From positions 75,959,001 through 76,023,000 of the forward strand of contig NC_069361.1 of assembly GCF_021730395.1 (NCBI RefSeq): a DNA stretch of 64,000 nucleotides. Direction: 5' to 3'. The notes beneath the pieces are model-generated. The model was not told the DNA's origin and did not search any database. It worked only from the letters and a program-made list of their open reading frames with translations. The stretch is from Mercenaria mercenaria. Lineage: Eukaryota > Mollusca > Bivalvia > Venerida > Veneridae. Each line of letters starts with the position of its first letter. Positions within the stretch are counted from its first letter, which is position 1. The translations under genes and the position numbers were made by a program. Positions 49,038-60,000 of this stretch are shown piece by piece.

Positions 49038-49690
49038 AAGGCTGTATCACAAACATTAAATCATAAAAAATATTATGAAAGAGGGTTTTTGTGGTAAAAA
49101 GATATCACCTGTATATGTTATACAATTTCAGAATGAAAAACAAACGAAAAAACTACCAAATTAGTAATAGTTTTATTACTTGAATTACATTAAATGAATG
49201 GAAATAAATGCATACGGATAAATAATAATTAATAATAATAATATTTCTTGATACGATGTCTTGCCGACTTTAAATAGAATTTATTGATTGTATTCAGACA
49301 CTATACGAAGTTCTGAGCAGAAATTTGATATATTTAATCTGCATAGATTTCAGTTTGAATATTGTAGAAAAAAAAAGACTTCCTTTGCTCTTCAGCTGCG
49401 TTAACTTATTATTATCCCTGTACTATTTCAAATAAGCGGTAAATTCAAGAGAGAAATAGAAAATGTTTAGATTTAATTATTTTTACTAAGGAGATACAAT
49501 ATAAAAATAATTGTTATATTTCATAGAGGTATTTCTGAAGTTTGAAAACACACTGAAGCCCTTTACTTGGTTACTTTAATAAAACGAATATTTATATTTA
49601 CGTCCTTAGAAGGATGAGCCAAGTTGTAAAGATATGGCAGAAGACGAATGTCTATATTCCATAATGGCAAATCTGTTGAATCAGGAAATA
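49038..49690. other. 3' flank of gene D
   Basis: Probable 3' UTR and flank, with an AATAAA at about 49203. No other gene seen. Confidence 0.4.
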
Positions 49691-50560
49691 TTGTTTGATT
49701 GTATGCCCCGAAAGTGGGCATATTAAAATCGCGCCGTCCATCCGTCCGTCCGTTCGTGTGTGTGTGTCTGTGCATCCGTGTAATTTCTTGTCCGGGCTGT
49801 ACCTCTGTCGTGAAGGGATTTTGAAATAACTTGGCATAACTCGTCACCTCAGTGCAAAAAGATTACTCCATTGACTTAAAGAAGGACTTATTCACTTCTT
49901 GCGCTAAGGTGACGAACTATTCACTATAATGAGACGACGTGTCATGCGCAAGACCCCGACCCTTATCTCTAAGGTCAAGGTCACACTTAGAGGTCAAATG
50001 TTAACAGAGTCTGTTTCGTGTCCGGTCCATAACTCTGCCATTGATGAAGGGATTTTGAAATTTCTTGGCATAAATATTCCCCAGAATGAGACGACGTGTC
50101 ATGTGCAAGATCCAGACCCTTAGCTCTAGGGTCAATGTCACACTTAGAGGTTAAAGGTTAACATGGTCTGTTTCTTGTCCGGTCCATAACTCTGTCATTG
50201 ATGAAGGGATTTTAAATTTTGCTTGGCATAAATGGTCCCTGTATAGAAATGACGTGTCAGCGCAAGACCCAGACCCATAGCTTCAAGGTCAATGTCACAC
50301 TTAGAAGTCAAAGGTTATCTTGTCTGGTCAATAAATCTGCCATTCATTAAGAGATTTGAAAATAATTTGATACAAATGTTAACCATAATGAGATGGTGTG
50401 TCACGCTTATGACCCGGGTTTCTTGGGTCAAGGTCAATGTCAAGGTCCATGAAATGATGTGTGTGTTGTTTTTTTTTTTTGTTTTTGCGCAGGCAACTGT
50501 AGCATTCTTGGGCATGCTTCGGGGGTATTTGTCGCTAGTAGTGACAGCTCTTGTTAATAA
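49690..50560. repeat. Tandem array of about 140-bp repeats
   Basis: Four units share TTTCTTGTCCGGTCCATAAC, TGATGAAGGGATTTTGAAAT, CTTGGCATAA, GAGACGACGTGTCATGCGCA, AGACCC and TCAAGGTCACACTTAGAGGT. The head is ATGCCCCGAAAGTGGGCATA with CCGTCCATCCGTCCGTCCG. The tail contains GGGCATGCTTCGGGGGTATT. Typical bivalve repeat element; its open frames are not genes. Confidence 0.8.
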
Positions 50561-51069
50561 TCGAACAAGAATCTTACATTTAAAAATCTGTCTACCTTCA
50601 TAATTTATTTTGTATCACTAGGAATAATTCATTTTAGACATACTTTTTGTTTCTGTGATGCTATCACTGTTAGTTAATGCTTGTAGTGCAACCTATTTCG
50701 TATTATTACTGTATTATATCAATAAGTTAACTAAGCTGTATTCTTGAACAGAGCACGTATGTTTTTCATAATTTGGAATTTAGCATACGTCTTCTTTCAT
50801 AATTGTTGTAAAATACAAATCAACATATCTACTTTGAACAGAAATACGGGTAACTGCTATAACAATATTTATCTTATATGTTTTATCTACTGTGTCATAT
50901 GAGTAAAATCATTTTTCGTAGCATTCAAAAAATGTTAAACTGTGTTGTTTTTATTACAATATATTATGCCATTTATTTATTTATTACGGAAATGTTGAAT
51001 CAAAATGTAGTGTATTTTCATGTGAAACGAGTTGATTAGAAATGCCAAATTCTGTTGATAATTTTACCA
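50561..51069. other. Intergenic filler
   Basis: AT-rich, nothing recognised. Confidence 0.45.
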
Positions 51070-52110
51070 TTTTAGCTCAGCTGTCACGTAGTGACGTCAC
51101 AATGTGAGCTTTTGTGATTGCCCGTCGTCCGTCGCCCGTCCCTCCGTCTGTCCACAATTTCTTGTTAACACGATAGAGACCACATTTTGCAATCGATTTT
51201 AATCAAACTTGCATACAACTTGTATTGGCATAATATCTCAACTGGCTAGATCCCATCATCTAGAGTTATGGCCCCTTAAATGTCCAATATTTGCTATTTT
51301 GGCTTGTAAACACGAAATAGGCCACATTTTGCAATCGATTTTATTCAAACTTGCACATCACTTGTATTGGCATAATATCTCGGGTTTTTTTGTTTTTCTT
51401 TTTAAACCGGCCAGATCTCATCATGGGTTTTAGAGTTATTTGCAGCCATATAGAGACTTCATTTATAGTTTGAATTTGCTATTTTGGCTTTTGGTTCTTG
51501 TATGGTTTAATTTTATATAAATTTGCAAAATATCTTCTTTCATTTCATGATGAATCCGTCAGATATAATCATAGGTTCCGGAGTTACGATTGACCCCTGA
51601 AAGAGCCAAAATTTGTTATTTTTACCTTGTGAACATGATAGAAGTGACATTTTAAAATTGATCCTTTCGAAAACCGGCTAGATTATATCAGGGGTTCTAG
51701 AGTTACTGTCCCTGAGGCTTCGTTTATGCTTTAATTTGATAAAACTTGAACAGAATGTTTATCTTGATTATCTCTATGCCATGCTTGAAACTGGGTCATG
51801 TGGGGTCAACACTAGGTCACCAGGTCAAATAAAAGGAAAAGCTAGTATACACCCTAGAGGCCATATTTATAACTTTATCTTCATGAAACTTGGTCAGAAT
51901 GTTTATCTTGACGATTCCTATGTCAAGTTCAATTTGAGTTAAAAACTAGGTGACCCGGTCACATCAAAGGAAAACTTGTTTACACTGTAGATGCCGTATT
52001 TATGACTCTGTCTTCATGAAACTTCGTCAGAATATTTATCGTGATGATTCCAATGCCAAGTTTAACAGGTGAGCGATATAGTGTCATCTTGACCCTATGA
52101 TCACCCTCTT
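51070..52110 (+). mobile_element. Repeat element with internal units, second copy
   Basis: The head TTAGCTCAGCTGTCACGTAG and units with TTGCAATCGATTTTAATCAA resemble 45696-47616. The later half (51720-52060) instead has AAACTTGGTCAGAATGTTTA and CACCAGGTCAAAT units like the array at 25835-26895. The tail is CAGGTGAGCGATATAGTGTC. It is thus a mosaic of two unit types between one head and tail. Confidence 0.75.
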
Positions 52111-52847
52111 ATTATTCAATGCGTTTATTAAAATAAATATGGCAAGACACAAAATTAGCATTCTTTTTAATTACATGCTAGCTTTTTCTCTACTGAAACT
52201 TTCGGCATTCATGTAGACAGAATCAGTTTGACCAACATCTTCTATCTCTAAACGACTTCAGGTAGTGTAATACCAATCATTACACTCCACGACACGTGAT
52301 AAATTATCTTTTCTAATAACTATGCGATACTGTTCAATTAGATACATCTACATTATTGCAATTTTGAAAGAGTTTCCTTTTATCTTTGTTTTATGTCAGT
52401 TTTAGGATGAATCTTCAAAATGATATATATATATAGCAGTGTGAGTCAGTTCTGTGCATATTGTCCAGTTTATATAGAAGTTAAATGGAATATTATTTAG
52501 TCCTGTTAAACTGTAAACAGTAAGGTTTAGATGGAATACCATTTTAACAATTAGTTTTGATATTTTCATCTGCACGGATCATTGACTTACCAGAAATGAA
52601 ACGATTTTTCACACAGTATTAATCAACAATTTTATTATTTTCGAGCACATTTTAGGAATCTATGTCAAATGTTTAGTTTAATTCGTGTCAATATTTGTAG
52701 TCTAGTTAGAAAAATCCACAAGTGTATCTGTAATACATGTGAAAAAAAATAAGCCTCTTAGTCAGGTCTCAGTGTATGAGCCATTGACATGCCCTACCAA
52801 TTTAAAGAGGCGCAGCGAAGGAGTAGTTGTTAAAATACAGATTATAA
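52111..52847. other. Intergenic filler
   Basis: No gene or repeat recognised. Confidence 0.45.
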
Positions 52848-53432
52848 GATTCTTTCACTGGTTGTAGGTGCAGATGGGAATTTCCGGTCTCGAGGGTAAC
52901 TGTTTAGGCGGTTACGAGGCTCCAGCCGAGTAACCGTGTAAACAGTTACCCGAGGGCCGGATATTCCCATCTGCACCTACAGCCAGTGATAGATCTTTTT
53001 CTTGCATACCATATTAAACAAAGAAGAGCAAAAAATAAATTCAAACAAATGATTTTCTTATAGTAGCGTATTAACAAAGCGCGGGAACATTACGTCCGTA
53101 AACAGGAAGTACGTCATGACGTTACAGAGACGAAAACAACGTAAGAGATCCGGTTTTGTTTTATCATCTGCAATGAAACGTTACATTATTTCATTAAACT
53201 AACGTTTTTTGAATCGAGAAATATGTTATAAAGAACAAAGAGGAACTATCAAGGTATTTAATTTTTATCCCGTTTCACGAAAAACATTATTATTACTACA
53301 CACATCTTCTGTACATATGTAGTTCGTTATACGTCATTTACAGCCCGAGAGTCATCTTACACCCCGGGGTGTAAGATGGAGTTTTCCAGCACCGGTGAAA
53401 TCACTAGAAATCCCCGTCTGGTATGCAAGAAT
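52848..53432 (+). mobile_element. Non-autonomous element with 5' hairpin, copy 3
   Basis: Starts ATTCTTTCACTGG, with a hairpin at about 52870-52975 (CTCGAGGGTAACTGTTTAGG and complement). The body and 3' end CCCCGTCTGGTATGCAAGAA are the same as at 6152-6753, including GTCATCTTACACCCCGGGGT. The two copies are clearly alignable throughout. Confidence 0.8.
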
Positions 53433-53584
53433 ATTTATTTATTGGAACTGATGGCCTATGAGAAGTGATATAGACAGAGAATTATCGTCTGCTGCATATT
53501 CAGTATTTTTAATTGCCAGTGCATCTACGTCTTCCATTTTATTTTCGACTGTTATGGTCGACAGCATCGAGATAGCTAGTTAAT

Positions 53585-54924
53585 GCCGGTGTAATGAAGT
53601 ATTTCGACACCCATAGAATAACGACCCCCGGTCATTATTCTATAGAAAATGTGACTCCTTTCCTGTAAAATATTGACTCCCCTTATAAAAAACTGACTCC
53701 CTTTGAAAACTCTATAGGATAACGACCCCCGGTCATTATTCTATAGAAAAACTGACCCCTCCAAGTAAAATACTGACTCACTAAAGATGACTCCCTTCGA
53801 ATCTCATAGAATAACGACCCCGGTTATTATTCTATAGAAAAAGTGACCCCTTCCATGTAAAATACTCACTGCCGAAATTACTACATTCGAACTCTCATAC
53901 AATATCGATTCCCGGACATTATTCTATTAAAAAAAGTTACTCTTTCCGTGTAAAACACCGGCTCCTAAAAAGACTTTCGACGATAATATCTATTAAAAAG
54001 TGATCCCCACCAAACCTAACGGACAATTTTACTAGATCTACAACTCTAATACCCTCCATTGCCAATAGTTAACATTTTGATTGTACTACTACTACTGGTG
54101 CCGCTACTTCTATTGCTATTACTACATGTACTTCTTCTTCTTCTACTACTACTACTACTACTTCTACTACTACTACTACAACTGCTTCTACTGATATTAC
54201 TATACCTACTTCCACTAATACGTCTTGTACATTTACCTCTTCTTCTCCTGCTGCTGTTGTTGCTGTCACTTATTCCTCTGCTGCTGCTGCAGCTGCTGCT
54301 ACTGCAACTGCCACTACCACTGCCACTACTACTAATACTACTACTACTACTACTTTCTATTGTTGCCGCTACCGTACTTTACTGCCACTGCTAAGTATTG
54401 CAACTTCGCTAGCAGTTTCTTGTGCAGTTTTCTTCTGAAGAATTACTTCATACCGAAGTTTGCAGGGATTACTGACACTGTTGTGTTTTGTGAACGTATT
54501 GTGAATTGTTATTTTCTTGAACAAAATGTATACACCAAGATACAGCGTCTAGAAATAGAATCCCTTTTCCCGTTGCGGAATGCTCTGATTTATGTGTCAA
54601 GTGATGGTATCTGGGGCTAATGGTCAAACGGAAGGACGGACGGACAAGGGCAAATCTATATGCCCCCCTCCCCCGAGTGGGGGCATAAAATGCAGCAATT
54701 AGGCCTAAGATACATGAGTTATCACTAAATTTGACCAAATGACCGTGGTCGTTTTTTTTATGGGAGTCAATATTCTTCGTGAGGTTCAGTTTACTTCACG
54801 TGGGGGAGTCATAGTACTATGATCTGGAGGTCATAATACTATGACCGGGGGGTCACTTTTTCTATAGAATAATGACCGGGGGGGTCATTATTCTATGGGG
54901 GTCGAAATACTTCATTACACCGGC
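53585..54924. mobile_element. Long inverted-repeat element with palindromic internal repeats
   Basis: The ends GCCGGTGTAATGAAGTATTT and its exact complement (54905-54924) extend into repeats of the unit GAATAACGACCCCCGGTCAT followed by TATTCTATAG. Several tandem copies of this, each partly self-complementary, lie at 53610-54010, with inverted copies at 54760-54900. The middle holds a CTA/CTT/CTG simple repeat and a piece with GGACGGACGGAC and a GGGGGCATAAA end. No transposase is visible. Confidence 0.75.
54077..54356. repeat. Pyrimidine-rich trinucleotide tract
   Basis: A long (CTA/CTT/CTG/ACT)n run inside the inverted-repeat element. The poly-Leu open frame across it is a repeat artefact. 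Confidence 0.9.
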
Positions 54925-57020
54925 TTCGAGAGTCAGAAAACGTTTTACAACTTCCTTTGCAAGTAAACGTCTGACACCTTCCAAAGCTTCTACTGAATTG
55001 AGGACTTTTCTTCAATTCAGGTGTTAATCTGCCAACGAAATTAATCTAGAAACATCATCTACGCCGAAAAATCGAGATATGAAAGACAGTTAAAATATAA
55101 CGCGAAACTGAAGCATTCAACATTACAGAAATTTTAGAATCCGTTGCAAATGTATGAGGTTTGTTTTGTAGCCATCTGACACAATGTGATGCTCTGATAT
55201 GAGTTTCTAGCCATGTGCTACTAATTTAAGTTCATGGGGAGTTTCTCAAAGACATTGGCAGCTTGTTATGAAAGTTGCCTAATTTAAAAAGTTGTATTAT
55301 GAGTCTTAATATATCCCGTATGTTACATAAAAAAATTCAGAGCATAGTTTTGGGTAAAAAAGAACCCATAGATCCTGACGATCGAAACGAGTTGGATGCG
55401 ACCAATAGGTCCTAATGGTCGAAACGAGTCGGGCTTCATGCTCGAAATGAGTCGGATGGGACAAATAATGCCTAATGGTTGAAACAACTGATCAACACAA
55501 GAAAAGTAGAAGTTAAATAGGTTAGGAAGTCGGTCCAATTCCAGAAGCTTTTAAGTTTCTTTAACGTACCAATGTTAACTACGCATACTAAGGACTCTTA
55601 TCTGAGTGTTAGTAATTTAAGTTGAAGGAGCGGGGTTCGACCTAGCGACCAAAGGTTTCGTGGTCAGGCAGTATTACAACAGGACCACTGCGTTTGCTGT
55701 CTCGTTAGATTACAAGATGCAAATCTTGAAAGACTGTGCGATTTAAATCGGGCGCTCTGATTGGTCGAAAACTATGTACACTTAAAGCATCTGTTTAGAG
55801 AGGGTTTGTCCTTAATGAACTTAAAATGCCTATGCTAATTTATATAAGGAATAAATAATTAAATGATAAAACAGCAAAATGTGTGTAATTTCTTTGTGGT
55901 TTGTATGGATGGTAAAATCATTTCATACAAGTATTTATTAATTATAACATTTTCGCCAATCTATAAAATTAATATACACATCCATATGTATACAATAAGC
56001 TTAATATTTAGTTAAAAGATGTAAGAAAGATGTGACGGGAAAAGAGAGAAAATGCAGGTGTTTGTTTTTCTTTAAATGGTTGCACCATAAATCCAATATG
56101 TTGCCTTAATACGACAAGTACTAAAAACATATTGGCGGACATGTTAAAGTTGGTTATTATATGTAGAATGTTACAAAACAGACTCAAGGTCAGACGATGC
56201 ATTTGTTGGGAAACCGTAAATGTTGGCTGGATAACGATATTTTCTTTGAAAAAAAGACAGCTGTTCAAGGAGAACAATTGAAAACTGGAGGTTAAGTACT
56301 TCGAACGATTATTTTAGGAACTTGATACGGAAATGCTATTTTAAGCTGCACCTAGCCTAAATGATGTTTAACATTTCCTTATTGCAGCATAGATAAACAG
56401 AGTACCGTTCGTGATTAACTATCTCAACTATCTCAATGTAATACAACAATAATTGTAAGTAAAACGACTAGGTTAAGAACATAGTTATTTCACTCTTTAT
56501 ACTCAGGATCAAAGTATGATGTCAATGTAATTGGAACAAATATGTTAGTCATTCACAACCTGAGGCGTTATATTCATGTGACTGATGGACTATTTATTTT
56601 GATCAGATAAAAATGGGATTTAAAGTTTAATTTTTAATGTTATTTAATGTTAACGTTGCTATCACTTCCTTTCTTAAAGTAGAAAATGTTCTAAGAAAAT
56701 ACTTCTTCAGATACCGCAATCGATACTGTCTCATTTGTTACAGTATAACTGATAGGTTGTTTTAATTGTCGGGATTGTTATACAAACATGCTCATGTCTG
56801 GTTTAATTTGGCTTGTGTTCAATGACTATTTGTTAGGTTAGATAATAAAAAAACAATATCGTTACAACCTGTCTTGTAACAATATGTTAACAATAATTTC
56901 ACTGATGAGGGGAAATTAACTATATCTAGTATTACTCAGTGACGTTTTAAATATTGAACTTTACTAATATGTGATAAGAAAATATTTAAGACAACACGTT
57001 GTTAGTTTGACTGCAACTAA
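54925..57020. other. Intergenic upstream of gene C
   Basis: No supported gene. A weak tRNA-like relic on the minus strand (55625-55690: AGTGGTCCTGTTG as A box, GGTCGAACCCCG as B box) may be a SINE head. A gene C promoter must lie near the right end, but I cannot define it. Confidence 0.45.
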
Positions 57021-60000
57021 ATGGGAAGGAAAAAACGAAAGCAGAGCTGGCTTGCGACAGAAACAGATCCGAAAAAGAAAACAGCTGAAGATACCGAGGG
57101 GAGATTAAATGGGGCGTCGGGGGGAAACAAAGAGTTGCATCCTCGTTGGCTACCTTATGGGAGTCTAGCCCCACGAACAAAAACAAAACGAAATTGGAAA
57201 GCAAAATGCATTTCACAAACTGAAGAAAATCAATTATTGAGGGATGAAAATAAACAATTACAAGAAAAGATAAAAAAGTACGAAGATGAACAAAAACGAT
57301 TGCAAGAGGTACGTCAAGCTTGAAGTGCAGTTTTAATTACTTTTCTGCTTTTATTTTTCTGCTTAAGTCAATTCTGCACTTTCAGATCTTTTATTTTCTA
57401 AACCGTTAAACTTTATTTAACTCTGATTTTTCAAAGCATCGTTTCTTTAACGAGGATTTTTTTAACTAGGCGTCTTTAAAAAATGTGGATGTTTTCGCGT
57501 TTTGGAAAAATGCAGACCGTTTGAGAATAATAATTAAGAAATAATAAATGTGTCCCTATATTTTATCAGTTAATAAGATATGGGTAGGATTTCGGATGCA
57601 TAATAATTCAATCACGAGTGCGTAGCATCACATCCGAACGACTGCCCATATTTTATTAACTGATAAAATTATTGGAACATATTTATTATTTCGATTCTAA
57701 CCACGCAAATTCTTCGCATTTTACAGCACTACGTCATTTTCGGCTGGTCATATGATATTATAAAAACCTCCCACGAATGGAACGCGTTGCATAAAACGGA
57801 ATTTTCCGATATTCAGTAAATTTCAATTAAAGTATTAAGTTGTTACTGCTGTGAAAATGTTTCGATAACATTTAAGGTCGGATATAGAAATCACAAGTAA
57901 ATACTTCATTCAAAATTTATATATGCAGTCTCTAAAAGTAGTACACGTCACCTACATGATGGCACTGAATATACACGCCAGAACATTGCGGAATATAAAC
58001 ATGTAAACACTTGCGTCTGGAAGATTGGAACATGAATTATAATTTATTTACTGTCAAAGTAGAATCTAGTTGACATTTGTGGTGTCTACAACGCAGAAAT
58101 TGTAAAATACGCACACGACCAGATATAGATCTAGATGCCCCGATGTTGAAGTCTGAAACATTTTCTTACCGTAAAAATATAAACAAATAAATTCATCATT
58201 TAGAAATTGATTGTTTCAGAAAATTTGATGTACTTTTTATTGCTACTGAAAAGTAGAGTATTTAGTCTGCACAAAACGGAAGTAGAGTAGAATCTCACAG
58301 TCATGATACAATCGTAGGGTGGAATGGAACAGTTATATTTTATCGTAGATTCATGTATAGGCGATTCCCGGCGCTATATGTTTATATTGCAACTGCTGCG
58401 GATCGTGTTAAAATGAAACTTATCAGAGATGATAACTTTCAAACAATTTTCAAATATTTTCCTAAAAATATATTTGATTTGAACATATTTGCCAGCGATT
58501 TAAGAAAATCAAAACTTTAAGGCTAATTTTATGATCTCATTTAAAATCATTTCACTTGAAAACTCTTTTGTTATTATTTTCTTCTTTAGAAAGAGAGAAA
58601 CTTTACTATCTTTATATCAGTTTATTAAAGTTTTGCCAATTCTTCGTTGACAATTTGTTTTTATCTTATTCCAGGTTTCTGAAGAACATGCGGCCCGGTT
58701 AGTTAACCTTGATAACTGTGACAACGTACAAATTGGTAACCATAATTATTTGCATGTAGTTCAGAATAACTTTGATGCAACCTTTCTTAAGAAGCTTTTG
58801 GACCGGTATGAAGATATAATTAAAGAAGACGCAAGGCAGCGGCAAGTGATGAAAGAGCAAATACAAGATCTGTCTTCAAACATTGAGGTTGGACAATTTA
58901 GGAAATTTGCATATACAACTGTATTATTTGATGCATGTTTTACGTAAATGCATTTTTTTCCTAGATAACTATATAAATCAATGGCACATAAATCATACAT
59001 TAGTCTAAAGAACTGCAAGAGTGAGAATAAGAATAATTTGTCTTAATTGGTTTTGAAATCATTGTCTAGAAATATTTTAGTAGGATTTCCATTGTAAATA
59101 TCAGCAATTTTAGACATCCAAATATCTTAAAATTTCCATTGTTACTTTGAATAAAGGTGTTTTCTAAAAAAAAAACACATTCAGACTACGTTTGTTAGCA
59201 TAAAAACAACATTTCATTACTTTTTTATATGTATGATGTTGGGTCACGGTGCTCATTGTGAAGAAAAATACTTTGGGTGGGACCTTTGGCTAAAAAACAA
59301 GAAAAGTATAGGATTGTCGGCCTTCAACATCAGACAAAAACTACTTTTTGCCATGCCTTCTTGATATACGAATGGTGATCCATAATTAACCGGACTGGGT
59401 TTGAAATTTTCTTTTAAGAAATACAACAATTTTTAGAATTTATATATTTAGTTGTTCGATCATTTTTGCACTATTTCCTAAAACTTCCATGACAATAGTA
59501 CATCAAACATTACAAACATTTACATAAACACAAAGCTAGTATTAGGTAAGCGGGGCACATTACACAACAGTAAATGACGTCGGCAACGCCATGTAACAAC
59601 AGTGCTCAAGACTGTCACTTTTCCAAGTAATCGCCTTTACAAGAAACGCACTTCTCATGTCTAGCAATCCACTGGTCGAACATGTCAGTATAAAAAGTAA
59701 GCTCTAAAGTAGATACTACATCTCGTACAGCGCGGGACAGTTCCAGAAAAGAATCAAACCTGTAGCCCTTCAGATCCGACTTGACAACAAGAAACTGGGG
59801 TAATGTCCAGTGAATAAACTGGGTGCTCAATGACCTGGAATCCGAGAAGTCCTATCTCCAGCAAAGTGGTCTGCATAGTATGTGCAGGCGCGTTGTGCGC
59901 CTTGTTCTGATAGAGGACATCTTCGAAATTAAGTCCGGACCTCTTCTTAAGTAACACTCGTGTGAGGTTTCTTCGCAGAACCTGTAACACAAATTATTAA

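Noticed and set aside
54059-54394. Poly-Leu open frame of 111 residues
   Set aside because: Translation of a CTA/CTT/CTG simple repeat inside an inverted-repeat element, not a membrane protein.
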